Shown: piece by piece, positions 1-7,779 of the stretch
Layout: every line of letters begins with the position of its first letter
How positions within the stretch are numbered: position 1 is the stretch's first letter
NCBI GenBank assembly: GCA_018060185.1
Contig: JAGOWQ010000014.1
Span: 1 to 40,552 of the forward strand
Length of the DNA: 40,552 nucleotides
Reading direction: 5' to 3'
From: Leptotrichiaceae bacterium
GTDB lineage: Bacteria; Fusobacteriota; Fusobacteriia; Fusobacteriales; Leptotrichiaceae
Translations under genes and position numbers: made by a program
Notes under the pieces: generated by a model
Database searches by the model: none
Seen by the model: the letters and a program-made list of their open reading frames with translations, nothing else
What the model was told of the DNA's origin: nothing

Positions 1-228
1 TTTGATGCTACAGATCAAAAAATAGTTGCGTTTATAGATGAGAAAGTACATGAAGATGCAGCTCAAATAAGGCAGGTAACTATAGATGGATTAAATAAAC
101 TTTTAAAAGAAAAAAATATTAGAATGACAAAAAGAGAATTTTTGGCTAGAACATATCAAATTATTAGAGATAATAATATGAATTCTTATTATTTAGCTGC
201 AGGAAGATTATTAAATCAATTAAAATAG
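1..228 (+). CDS. C-terminal 75 residues of an unrecognised protein (5' truncated by window edge)
   Basis: An open frame runs from base 1 to a TAG stop at 226-228, giving 75 residues that end in GRLLNQLK. The segment is charged and looks helical, with no membrane segment and no motif I recognise. It lies 16 bases upstream of the next start and in the same direction, so the two are probably co-transcribed. In Bacillus the genes near rqcP, spoVG and pth include mfd and prs, but nothing in this tail lets me assign it to either. The reading frame is well supported; the function is unknown. Confidence 0.6.
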   Translation, partial: FDATDQKIVAFIDEKVHEDAAQIRQVTIDGLNKLLKEKNIRMTKREFLARTYQIIRDNNMNSYYLAAGRLLNQLK

Positions 229-244
229 TTAGAGGAGGAGTTAT

Positions 245-1705
245 ATGAAGGTCTTAAAACTTTTATTGGTTGTACTTTTATTATTAATTTTTGGTGGACT
301 TGGGATAGTTTTTTTTCAAAATAATATAATATCTCATATGACAAAAACTGAAAAATCTTCATTTATAAATGCAAAATATTCTATAAAAACAAATGAAATA
401 CTATTTGATGGTTTTATTGTGAATGGTAAAAATCTTGGTAAAGGTAGAGTAACAGTTAATTTAGAAAAAAGTGGAGCATTTGGGTTAATTCCAAAAATAA
501 AACTTAAAAAAATGAAACTAGAAAACTTAGATTTGAATTCAGTTTATACAGCACCAAATGCACTAATAGATGGATTTATGGTTAAAATCACTTCACCTAT
601 AAGGGAAGAAAAGGTGTTGAAAACGACAGAAGAATATTTACTAGAATCAACAAAAGATATAGAAAATCTAAATTTAGAAATAGAAAATTTCATAAATGAT
701 AAAATAAAAACTAATATTGAAAAAACGAATAAAATAAAAGAAGACTATAAGGCTTCGACAAATTTGAAGAGTAAGGTAGAAAATTTATCAGAATTAAATA
801 AAGAAGCAAGCCCTTTAATTAAATCAATAAGTGATGAAAAAGAAAAGTTAGAATATGCTGTATCAGATATAGAAGTTAATAAAAATATAATATTGACAAA
901 TATGTCTTCAGAATTAAAAAAGTTAGAAAATAAGCTTTCATTAAATGGTGTTCAAAATATTAATTCATATATATTTTTAGATAAAGAAGAAGAAATTGCC
1001 AGATCTTTAAATAATGCATTGAAAATAATTACATTAATAGATGAAATTAAAAATCTTTCTATAGAAATTTCAGATATTGAAATAAATAAAAATAGGGTAA
1101 TTATATCAAAATTAAATGAAAAAAAATCTGATATAACAGGAGAAATATTATTAGATAATAATGTTAAAGTAAATGTAAAAGGTAGCGAAACAGGATATAA
1201 TTTAGACTCTATAATGAATGATTTAAGCATTAAAGCAGTCTTAGAAAAAGATAAAAAGATAAATGCTACACTAACTTATGGGAAAAAAGATATTTTAGAA
1301 GGTAAAATAATCAATTTAATATCAGATTTAGTTTATGAAAATAATAATTTTCAAAACATAAATAAAACTATATTTTCAGAAGAAGATAAGAAATTATTAA
1401 CAGAAAAAACAGAAACAATAGAATCTACTTATTACAATGAAATAATGAATCAATATTCAATCCAAACATCAAAAATTGATGAGTTAATAGAAAAAATATA
1501 TAAACAAAAGGAAAAATTAGATAAAATACAAAAAGATTTGTTAGTTTTAAATAAGTTTATAGAATTAGGAGAAGTAGCAAAAATTTCAACTGAGGTTTTT
1601 AATTCTGATGAAATAAATAATAATCAAGCAACTGAAGGTCAAAATAATCAACAGCAAAATAATCAACAAAACCCGAAAAAACAAATACAAGATATGTTTA
1701 GATAA
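245..1705 (+). CDS. Membrane-anchored coiled-coil protein with AsmA-like N-terminus, function unknown
   Basis: A protein of 486 residues starting with a Lys followed by a strongly hydrophobic stretch (about residues 4-25), which acts as an uncleaved signal anchor. Residues 30-110 have the strand-rich pattern seen at the start of AsmA-like envelope proteins. Residues about 120-290 and 395-445 are rich in Glu, Lys, Leu and Asn and should form coiled coils. The last 30 residues are a Gln/Asn-rich tail. This layout resembles the TIGR03545 group of uncharacterised proteins, but I cannot confirm membership. The start is supported by GAGGAGG at about 232-240. It probably sits in the periplasm or faces the envelope, tethered at its N-terminus. 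Nothing supports an enzymatic role. Confidence 0.6.
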   Translation: MKVLKLLLVVLLLLIFGGLGIVFFQNNIISHMTKTEKSSFINAKYSIKTNEILFDGFIVNGKNLGKGRVTVNLEKSGAFGLIPKIKLKKMKLENLDLNSVYTAPNALIDGFMVKITSPIREEKVLKTTEEYLLESTKDIENLNLEIENFINDKIKTNIEKTNKIKEDYKASTNLKSKVENLSELNKEASPLIKSISDEKEKLEYAVSDIEVNKNIILTNMSSELKKLENKLSLNGVQNINSYIFLDKEEEIARSLNNALKIITLIDEIKNLSIEISDIEINKNRVIISKLNEKKSDITGEILLDNNVKVNVKGSETGYNLDSIMNDLSIKAVLEKDKKINATLTYGKKDILEGKIINLISDLVYENNNFQNINKTIFSEEDKKLLTEKTETIESTYYNEIMNQYSIQTSKIDELIEKIYKQKEKLDKIQKDLLVLNKFIELGEVAKISTEVFNSDEINNNQATEGQNNQQQNNQQNPKKQIQDMFR

Positions 1706-1735
1706 ATTTAACTAAATAATATAAAAGGAAAAATA

Positions 1736-1981
1736 ATGAGACTTGATAAATTTCTAAAAATAACAAGAATAATAAAAAGAAGAACAATAGCTAAAGAACT
1801 AGCAGATAATGGAAATATTTCTGTACTTGGTGATGAAAAAAAATCTTCGTATAGTGTTAAAAAAGGTGATGTTTTAGAAATAAAATATTTTAATAAAAAT
1901 ATAAAAGTAAAAATAAAAGAACTTCCACCTGAAAATTTAAAAAAAGATTATATTGAAGATTATATTGAAATCGTAGAGTAA
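1736..1981 (+). CDS. rqcP: S4-domain RNA-binding protein RqcP (YabO/HslR-like)
   Basis: An 81-residue protein that is almost entirely one S4 RNA-binding domain. It opens with MRLDKFLKITRIIKRRTIAK, which closely follows Bacillus YabO/RqcP, and contains the S4 turn around DNGNISVLG and a KKGDVLEI strand. RqcP works with RqcH on stalled 50S subunits, helping add C-terminal alanine tails in ribosome quality control; this comes from family knowledge. The start is ATG 1736 with AAAAGGA just upstream. It is 30 bases after the preceding gene and precedes spoVG, with pth two genes further on. Those genes also lie near each other in Bacillus. Another stress-related S4 protein (Hsp15) is the alternative, but the small size and N-terminus favour RqcP. 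Confidence 0.85.
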   Translation: MRLDKFLKITRIIKRRTIAKELADNGNISVLGDEKKSSYSVKKGDVLEIKYFNKNIKVKIKELPPENLKKDYIEDYIEIVE

Positions 1982-2017
1982 ATAAATCATGTGCTATTAA
2001 AAAAAATAAAAAATAAC

Positions 2018-2045
2018 TTGATTTTTGAAAAAAACGAGGTACACT
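2018..2045 (+). promoter_or_regulatory. Candidate sigma-70-type promoter for spoVG
   Basis: TTGATT (2018-2023) and TACACT (2040-2045) are separated by 16 bases. This places a transcription start about 30 bases before the spoVG start codon and its Shine-Dalgarno AGGAG. The -10 box is imperfect, so the call is tentative. Confidence 0.35.
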
Positions 2046-2084
2046 TACAGTAAGGACATAAGACTTTATTGTTAGGAGACAGAT

Positions 2085-2360
2085 ATGAAAATTACAGATG
2101 TTAGGCTCAGACTAGGAAAAGGTACTGAGGAAGGTGGAAAATTAAAAGCCTATGTAGATATTACTTTTGAGAAGGAATTTGTTGTTCACGGATTGAAAAT
2201 CATAGAAGGGCAAAACGGCCTTTTTGTTGCAATGCCTTCAAGAAGAATGCCTAACGGTGAGTTTAAAGATATAGCTCATCCGATAACTCTTGAGTTAAGA
2301 TCGGAGTTAACAAGAGTTGTTTTAGAAACTTATGAAAAAGAAGTAGCTTCGGCTGAATAA
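2085..2360 (+). CDS. spoVG: SpoVG, RNA-/DNA-binding regulatory protein
   Basis: A 91-residue protein that matches SpoVG over its whole length. It starts [10 protein letters not shown], has the central [20 protein letters not shown] block, and ends in the [15 protein letters not shown] helix. The family binds RNA and DNA site-specifically and acts as a global post-transcriptional regulator. The sporulation name is historical, since it is common in non-spore-formers. The start at 2085 is supported by TTAGGAGAC a few bases upstream. A strong intrinsic terminator follows directly, and a candidate promoter precedes it, so it may be monocistronic as well as readable from rqcP. Confidence 0.95.
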   Translation: MKITDVRLRLGKGTEEGGKLKAYVDITFEKEFVVHGLKIIEGQNGLFVAMPSRRMPNGEFKDIAHPITLELRSELTRVVLETYEKEVASAE

Positions 2361-2382
2361 ATAGTATCTACATTACTACTAA

Positions 2383-2416
2383 AAAATCGGACTTTTGTCC
2401 GATTTTATTTTTTTTA
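2383..2416 (+). terminator. Intrinsic terminator after spoVG
   Basis: A perfect 10-bp stem (AAAATCGGAC at 2383-2392 with GTCCGATTTT at 2397-2406) has a TTTT loop and is followed by a T-rich run. It lies 22 bases after the spoVG stop. Confidence 0.9.
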
Positions 2417-2422
2417 TAATTA

Positions 2423-2431
2423 TGATATAAT
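2423..2431 (+). promoter_or_regulatory. Extended -10 promoter for the MFS gene
   Basis: TGATATAAT gives a TG at 2423-2424 and a perfect TATAAT at 2426-2431. It sits directly after the spoVG terminator and about 32 bases before the MFS start. The -35 region is only a T-run, so the extended -10 would carry the activity. Confidence 0.55.
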
Positions 2432-2462
2432 GTATTTCAGAAAAAATAATTAAGGAGTGAGT

Positions 2463-3692
2463 GTGTTAAAAATAGAAAAAGTAAAAAATAAATTTAGTTT
2501 AACAGAAATATTTAAAAATGACATAAATAGAATGATTTTATTAATGTTTTTTTGCATATTTTTATATAATCTTGGCCATCCAGCAACTCCTGATCTAATT
2601 GAACTTAGACATTTAAATAAAAGCATATCTGGAGTATTTTTAGCTATAATGAGTAGTTCTATGTTTTTATCTTCTCCATATTTAGGAGCTTTAGCAGACA
2701 GTATTGGAATGAAAAAAATATTTATTTTTATGCCTATAATGTATGGATTAGCCCAAGTATTTTTTGGATTTTCTAATTCATTATTAGTTATGATGCTAGC
2801 AAGAATAATGGCTGGGTTTGCTTCAGGAGGAACTTATGCAGTAGTTTTAGGGTATGTAAGCCAAATATCAAAAAAAGAAGAAAAATCTAAAAATATAGCA
2901 AAAATAAGCTCAATAGCCATAGTTGGTGGTGCAATAGGACAAAAAGTAGGAGGACTTATAGGTCTTGTAGATACAAGATATCCTTTTGGTATGCAGTTAA
3001 TTTTTGGAATACTTGTTTCGCTATTAATATTTATTTTCATGAATGAAATAGTTAAAAAAGATAAAAACGAGGAAGATAAAGAAAAGAAAAATTTAAATCC
3101 TCTTTCAACATTTAAATATATATATGAATTGGATAGAAATTCAAAGTTTTTCTGTTTTATAATATTTTTATCTGGAATAGGAATTTATTCTTATGCCAGT
3201 GCAGTAAATTATTTTTTGAAATTTTATATAAAAGTTAATTCTAATACAATAGGAACCTATGTAATGTTTACTTCTCTTATAGCTTTTTTAGGAACAAGTT
3301 TTTTATTAAGTTTTTTATTGAAAAAATTTAAAGAAAGAAAAATATATATAGCAATGCTTTTTATAGGAATCATATTAATGATTACAATACTATTTAGATT
3401 GAGACTAGGAAGGGTATCGTATATTTTAATGGCTATATACGCAATGACTTATGAAATAGTGAGAACTCTTGGAAATAGTATAATTGCTCAAAAAAGTAAA
3501 GGAAAACAAGGTAAAATTTTAGGTGTAGCTTCCTCAGTTAGTTTTTTAGGAAATGCCATGGGTTCTCTTTTATCTGGATACATATTAGAAGCAAATATGT
3601 ATTTACCTTTTATAGTAAATATTGTAATTATTACTTGTGTACTAGGGTTACTTGTTACACAATCAAAAAGAAATGAGAGAAAGGAAATATAA
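2463..3692 (+). CDS. Major facilitator superfamily transporter
   Basis: A polytopic inner-membrane protein of about 409 residues with roughly 12 hydrophobic segments in two halves around a charged loop (KKDKNEEDKEKKN, near residue 200). The A-loop motif between segments 2 and 3 is recognisable as GALADSIGMKK. RIMAGFASGGTYAVVLGYV matches the fourth and fifth segments of drug/sugar proton antiporters. The substrate is not evident. A GTG at 2457 overlaps the Shine-Dalgarno TAAGGAG (2451-2457), so I prefer the GTG at 2463, five bases after it. The stop codon is one base from the pth start, so the two form an operon, probably through gene order and not function. Confidence 0.85.
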   Translation: MLKIEKVKNKFSLTEIFKNDINRMILLMFFCIFLYNLGHPATPDLIELRHLNKSISGVFLAIMSSSMFLSSPYLGALADSIGMKKIFIFMPIMYGLAQVFFGFSNSLLVMMLARIMAGFASGGTYAVVLGYVSQISKKEEKSKNIAKISSIAIVGGAIGQKVGGLIGLVDTRYPFGMQLIFGILVSLLIFIFMNEIVKKDKNEEDKEKKNLNPLSTFKYIYELDRNSKFFCFIIFLSGIGIYSYASAVNYFLKFYIKVNSNTIGTYVMFTSLIAFLGTSFLLSFLLKKFKERKIYIAMLFIGIILMITILFRLRLGRVSYILMAIYAMTYEIVRTLGNSIIAQKSKGKQGKILGVASSVSFLGNAMGSLLSGYILEANMYLPFIVNIVIITCVLGLLVTQSKRNERKEI

Positions 3693-3693
3693 A

Positions 3694-4263
3694 ATGAAGT
3701 TAATTGTTGGATTAGGGAATCCAGGAGAAGAATATAAGCTAACAAGGCATAATACAGGATTCATATTTATAGATGAATATTTAAAAGAAAATAATATAAC
3801 AGATGTAAGAAAAAAATTTAAGTCTGAGTTTGTTCAGATTAATTACAAAGGAGATAAAGTTTTCTTTCAAAAGCCTCTTACTTTTATGAATCTCAGTGGA
3901 GAAGCAATAGGAGAGGCAGTAAGATTTTTTAAAATAGATCCTAAAACAGAACTTTTTGTAATATATGATGATATGGACATGAATTTCGGGAAAATTAAAA
4001 TTAGAAAAAATGGAAGTTCAGGAGGACATAACGGTATAAAATCCATTATCCAGCATGTAGGAGAAGAGTTTGTAAGGATAAAATATGGGATAGGAAAAAG
4101 AAAAGAAAAATCAGAAGTAGTAGGTCACGTTTTAGGTAAAATCTCACCAGAAGAAAAAGAAGTGCTAAAAGAAAGTAGAAATAAGATTTTTAATATAATA
4201 GATGATATAAAAGAAGATACAGACATTGTAAAATTAATGAATAAATATAATACAAAAGGATAG
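3694..4263 (+). CDS. pth: Peptidyl-tRNA hydrolase
   Basis: This 189-residue enzyme releases peptides from peptidyl-tRNA that drops off ribosomes and so recycles tRNA. Family signatures are complete: the N-terminal KLIVGLGNPGEEY, the catalytic His in LTRHNTGF (near residue 20), PLTFMNLSG, VIYDDMDMNFGKIK and SSGGHNGIKSI. An upstream in-frame ATG at 3652 would add 14 residues lying inside the MFS gene. ATG 3694 is correct because it has AAGGA eight bases upstream and gives the canonical N-terminus. Its closeness to rqcP and spoVG resembles the Bacillus arrangement and links it to translation rescue. Confidence 0.95.
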   Translation: MKLIVGLGNPGEEYKLTRHNTGFIFIDEYLKENNITDVRKKFKSEFVQINYKGDKVFFQKPLTFMNLSGEAIGEAVRFFKIDPKTELFVIYDDMDMNFGKIKIRKNGSSGGHNGIKSIIQHVGEEFVRIKYGIGKRKEKSEVVGHVLGKISPEEKEVLKESRNKIFNIIDDIKEDTDIVKLMNKYNTKG

Positions 4264-4321
4264 TTAAAATAGTTTTGTAGAAAATTGAAGAAGTAAGAAA
4301 TAAGAAAATTAGTAATAAACA

Positions 4322-4361
4322 AAAACATCACTTAAGATAATACCTAAGTGATGTTTTTTAT
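4322..4361. terminator. Bidirectional intrinsic terminator between pth and the DUF262 gene
   Basis: A perfect 13-bp stem (AAAACATCACTTA at 4322-4334 with its complement at 4345-4357) has T-runs on both strands. It can stop pth transcription from the left and the convergent DUF262 gene from the right. Confidence 0.85.
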
Positions 4362-4474
4362 AATTTAAGAATGTGTAAAAAATTATTTACAGTATTTAGA
4401 ATCTTAATTTTAATAAATTTTAGTTTTCAAATTTAGTCTTTTGATAGAGGACTATTTTATTTTTAATTATTCTA

Positions 4475-6148
4475 TTAATTCCAAAGTTTAAATGTGTTAA
4501 TTATTTCGTCTATTATTTTCGAATTATTTTTTTTAATTTCTTCTAATTTCCAATCTTTTATTGTTGTATTGCTCATTTCTTTAGTTATAGCTATCTTAGA
4601 TTTCTTATAATGTTCTTGCTTTTTTGAAAAATATCCATTACTTGCGACAATATTTAATTTCTTTTCAAAAGGAATCTTATTTCCTATAGTTTCAATTAAC
4701 TCATTAACCTCATCCTCATTTGAGTTGAAGTAGTTTGGCTGCCATTTAACAGGAAGTATATGTTCTATTTCCCAGTTATTAGGAAGTAATTCATCTTGAT
4801 TTTTATTGTTATAAGCAAGTAATTTTAAGACCATTCTAATGGCATTTCTGTGTAATATTTTCAGTCCAGCCTTTAATTCATCATCAGTTATCTTTTTAAA
4901 ATCAAATTTCACATAATCATCATGAATAATGGATGAATTTAAATTTAGTATACTGGCCTTAACGACGTTAATGGTAGGAAATACAGTGTAGATTCTAAAT
5001 AAGTTTACAAATAGTTTTCTTAAGAATGATAAAAAGTTTCTTTCAAAGTCATTATTATTTTTATTCTTTAGATAATATATAATCACTGGATACTTCCAAA
5101 ATTCATTTGGATATGAAGTTAGCATGTCTAATACACTTAATATTTTAATATTTCTTGTCCAACTATCGTTCTTATCTTCTCTACAATTTACAACTTCCCA
5201 AAATTCAAGAATATTATCCAAGTTATTCATCAAATTATCATCAAATAATTTTTCAAAACTATTTGACGAATAATATTTTCTAAGACCTGGAGTTGTTGTT
5301 GTTTTATCATTTTCTGTAGCTCTAAGATAAAACATATAGTAATAAAATAATTTTTGGATACTTTCATTTGCCATTTCTGCTCTCAAGCTGATACTTTTCC
5401 ATTTGTCAATAAAAGTTTTTTTGGATTTTTCATCAAGTTTGTTATATATTTTTGCTTTAAAAATATCTGCATCTGATAGAGGCAGCCCTCTATCATTAAG
5501 TGTAGAAAAAATAGTTAATGCTGTTTCTTGAGTATCAGCTTTTATAGGGAATACTATAGTTTTATTTAAAATATTATGTATAAATCTGTAAAAATTTAAT
5601 GGTTCGTTGCTCGCATAGTCATCTAATAATTTCATAATTAAATTGTAGTTAATTGAATATCTATCTGAGTAATCTTTTCTTGTTTCTCCAGTTTTTAAAA
5701 TATTTTCTAATATCTGATTGTATCCCGATTCCAAAACTTTAGATTCAATAAGAACAGTTGAATAGTCTGCTTCACCCGTTAATTCATTTATAATCCAAAT
5801 AGCTGGTTCAATTTGTCTAATGAAATTATCTCTTTCTTTACTATCACTCATTTTGAGTAGCTTCTTATGTATTGCTCTTAGCAATAAAAACAAAGTAGTT
5901 ATTCTTTGCTGACCATCAATAATTTCTTGTTCTTTATTTTCATTTGTAAAAGAAACAATACATCCCAAAAAGTATGATGACTCATTTTGATTATTAGTGT
6001 ATTCTACTAAATCATCAAACAAAGTTATAACTTGATCTTCTGTCCAAGCATATGATCTTTGATATTCTGGTATCAAAATTTTCTCTTTAGTTCCTGTCAA
6101 TAAAAGTTCTCGAACACTACTTTTATTAACTTCGATTGTAGTTGCCAT
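4475..6148 (-). CDS. DUF262/DUF1524 protein, GmrSD-like putative type IV restriction nuclease
   Basis: A 557-residue protein with two known domains. The N-terminal DUF262 (ParB/sulfiredoxin-like NTP-binding fold) shows IPEYQRSYAW at 26-35 and IIDGQQRITTL around 76-86, the family's nucleotide-binding motif. The C-terminal DUF1524 has the HNH-type IEHILP at 461-466 and a downstream IGN...LNIV...KK pattern ending near residue 515. In GmrSD this pairing gives NTP-stimulated cleavage of glucosylated hydroxymethylcytosine phage DNA, and related proteins sense other DNA modifications. The target here is unknown. The start at 6148 is preceded by AAGGAGAAG. It is convergent with pth and shares its terminator. 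It stands alone with no modification gene, as expected for a type IV enzyme. Confidence 0.85.
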   Translation of the reverse strand: MATTIEVNKSSVRELLLTGTKEKILIPEYQRSYAWTEDQVITLFDDLVEYTNNQNESSYFLGCIVSFTNENKEQEIIDGQQRITTLFLLLRAIHKKLLKMSDSKERDNFIRQIEPAIWIINELTGEADYSTVLIESKVLESGYNQILENILKTGETRKDYSDRYSINYNLIMKLLDDYASNEPLNFYRFIHNILNKTIVFPIKADTQETALTIFSTLNDRGLPLSDADIFKAKIYNKLDEKSKKTFIDKWKSISLRAEMANESIQKLFYYYMFYLRATENDKTTTTPGLRKYYSSNSFEKLFDDNLMNNLDNILEFWEVVNCREDKNDSWTRNIKILSVLDMLTSYPNEFWKYPVIIYYLKNKNNNDFERNFLSFLRKLFVNLFRIYTVFPTINVVKASILNLNSSIIHDDYVKFDFKKITDDELKAGLKILHRNAIRMVLKLLAYNNKNQDELLPNNWEIEHILPVKWQPNYFNSNEDEVNELIETIGNKIPFEKKLNIVASNGYFSKKQEHYKKSKIAITKEMSNTTIKDWKLEEIKKNNSKIIDEIINTFKLWN

Positions 6149-6344
6149 TTCTTCTCCTTAATTATAAATAATTTTGTTCAAATGTAAAATAATTTATTTT
6201 TTTAGATTTTATATAATTTACTAAAACATCCTTAACTATTTTAAATATTTAAGGAATTCTTGAAAATAACAAATAAAAGTAATCTATTATTGATGTTATT
6301 CTTTTTAAAGATTTTAAACAATTTTATATGATTTTTAATACGTT

Positions 6345-6355
6345 TTACTCCCACT
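6345..6355 (-). repeat. Left copy of an 11-bp direct repeat of the guaA 3' end (possible att site)
   Basis: TTACTCCCACT here is identical to 13269-13279, which covers the stop codon and final Glu and Trp codons of guaA. The guaA 3' end is a known integration target for tyrosine-recombinase elements, so the two copies may be the ends of an island. The identity covers only 11 bases, so chance is not excluded. Confidence 0.4.
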
Positions 6356-6467
6356 TGATATGTTCATTGATATCATTTTGTATAAATGTCATAAAATCAA
6401 TGTTTTTGTTATCAAATTTAGTCTTATTATCCGTTTTATTTCTGTTTATCTGATTTTTTGCAAGCAT
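6345..6467 (-). other. Possible 40-codon remnant ending at the left repeat
   Basis: The - strand has an ATG at 6467-6465 and 40 codons ending in HIKWE and a TAA that lies in the left repeat. The peptide is Asn/Lys/Asp-rich with NIDFMTFIQNDINEH near the end. There is no Shine-Dalgarno, and the frame is blocked a few codons upstream. This suggests the tail of a broken gene or a chance frame. Within the gene-free stretch 6149-6493 I see only this, a short GCAAGCA direct repeat at 6460-6466 and 6471-6477, and A/T runs. Confidence 0.25.
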
Positions 6468-6493
6468 ATTGCAAGCACGGATTTTAAATCAAT

Positions 6494-7482
6494 CTATTTA
6501 ATTAACATGAAATAATTATTCAATCGTAAATATTTGATTTTATTTTTTCTTAATTCCTTTGCCGAATCTATAGCTGAACAAGCCTCCTCAAAAGTTGGAT
6601 AATATCCAGCATGTACGATTTTATTTCTTGTTTTATAAGTCTTATAGTACCAATTCCAAATAGGAGTTTCTTCTCTGGTTACATCCCATGTTCCACCAAT
6701 ATATTTTTGTAATTCTCTTTTTACAATGCTCATAAAACTTTCATCTTCAAGCTTATTTTCTAAATCAACTTCATTAATATCCGAATCAAGTAGCACTTCT
6801 CTATATATTATCCTAATTAAAATTTCTATATTAGTTTGAATGCTTATAATTGCTTCATCATAATAGACCTCTCGTAATTTTCTATTAGCTTTTAATACGT
6901 AAGATTCTGAATGTATCAAAGGATTTGATTGTTCATTATAGATATTATAAAGTCTTAGCCAATCATAGATATTCTCATGTTTTATACTTTCTTTTTTATA
7001 TGGCGCATTCATATGGATTATAAATAAGTTTAGGTCACTTTTTCTTTCCTCCAGATTTACTATATTCATAAGTACTATAGGAAAAAGCATTTCTTTGTTT
7101 ATTCTGAATTGTACTAGTCATATAAGCTATAATTTGTTTATTGAGCTCATCTAATAAGTAATCAAATGTGCGCTTCGATAAGATTACTCTTCCTTATGCA
7201 TAAGGAAATCATGGCTTATTGCAATAACAACAGAAGTATAATATTTTTTTAAGGGTAAATCCTTATGTTCCACTATAACTTCTTCACGTTCACGTGATTT
7301 ATAAAAATAATGCAGTATACAGTTTTCTTTTGTAAAACTAAATAAGCTCTTATCTTCTAAAGCCATTTGAAGTTGTAAAATATATCTTCTACAATAAGAA
7401 AAATTTTCTCTTTTTTCAAACAATATTTTTTATATTTTTTCGCACTTCCACATGGACAAGGATTGTTTCTGCCAATTTTCAT
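6494..7482 (-). pseudogene. Frameshifted gene: N-terminal SEC-C zinc motif, C-terminal HEPN-like region
   Basis: Four overlapping - strand frames read as one protein of about 330 residues. From ATG 7482 (AGGAA upstream), frame one encodes NPCPCGSAKKYKKYC, a SEC-C zinc-binding motif, and stops at 7357. After an A-run near 7420 the second frame continues to 7184 (ending SHDFLMHKEE). A third frame covers about 7183-7035 and includes STIQNKQRNAFSYSTYEYSK. After a purine run near 7040 the fourth frame runs to 6494. It contains a helical segment (ANRKLREVYYDEAIISIQTN) and RNKIVH, which fits the Rx4H motif of HEPN-type RNases. Each break falls at or near a purine-rich run. If read separately, 6494-7090 would be a 198-residue protein, but its first 18 residues look non-coding. 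I infer a decayed defence-type gene. Sequencing error or phase variation are alternatives. Confidence 0.6.
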
Positions 7483-7779
7483 AATTATTCCTAACCTAAT
7501 CTTAGTCCAAGTTTTATCACGCTTTAAATCGATATTTTTATCGTCAAAATGTTCTGAAACAGAAAATAGTTTTTGATATACCCAAAAGCATAAAAAATAT
7601 TAATATTTAGAACAAAGCATAGAACACTAAACAAGATGGACAATAACCTCCTTTGAGTCTTTAAACCATAAGAAATAAAGTGCTCTTTTCTAAAAATTGT
7701 AATGGTCAAGCAAACTCAATTACTTCATTTAATAATTAGTTTAAAACCTTCTATATATCCATTAATATAATCAAATAGA
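7483..7779. other. About 300 bases with no supported gene
   Basis: On the - strand there is a strong Shine-Dalgarno-like AAAGGAGG (7654-7647) followed three bases later by TTG and 39 codons of mostly hydrophobic residues ending at 7524. The spacing is too short and there is no convincing promoter, so I do not call a gene. The stretch may be further debris of the decayed neighbour. Confidence 0.4.

Noticed and set aside
3652..3693. Longer N-terminus for pth
   Set aside because: The extra 14 residues lie within the MFS gene and precede the canonical Pth start, which has its own ribosome site.
7524..7643. 39-codon hydrophobic peptide with TTG start after AAAGGAGG, - strand (toxin-like)
   Set aside because: The gap between the ribosome site and TTG is only three bases, no promoter is visible, and the area is full of decayed sequence.
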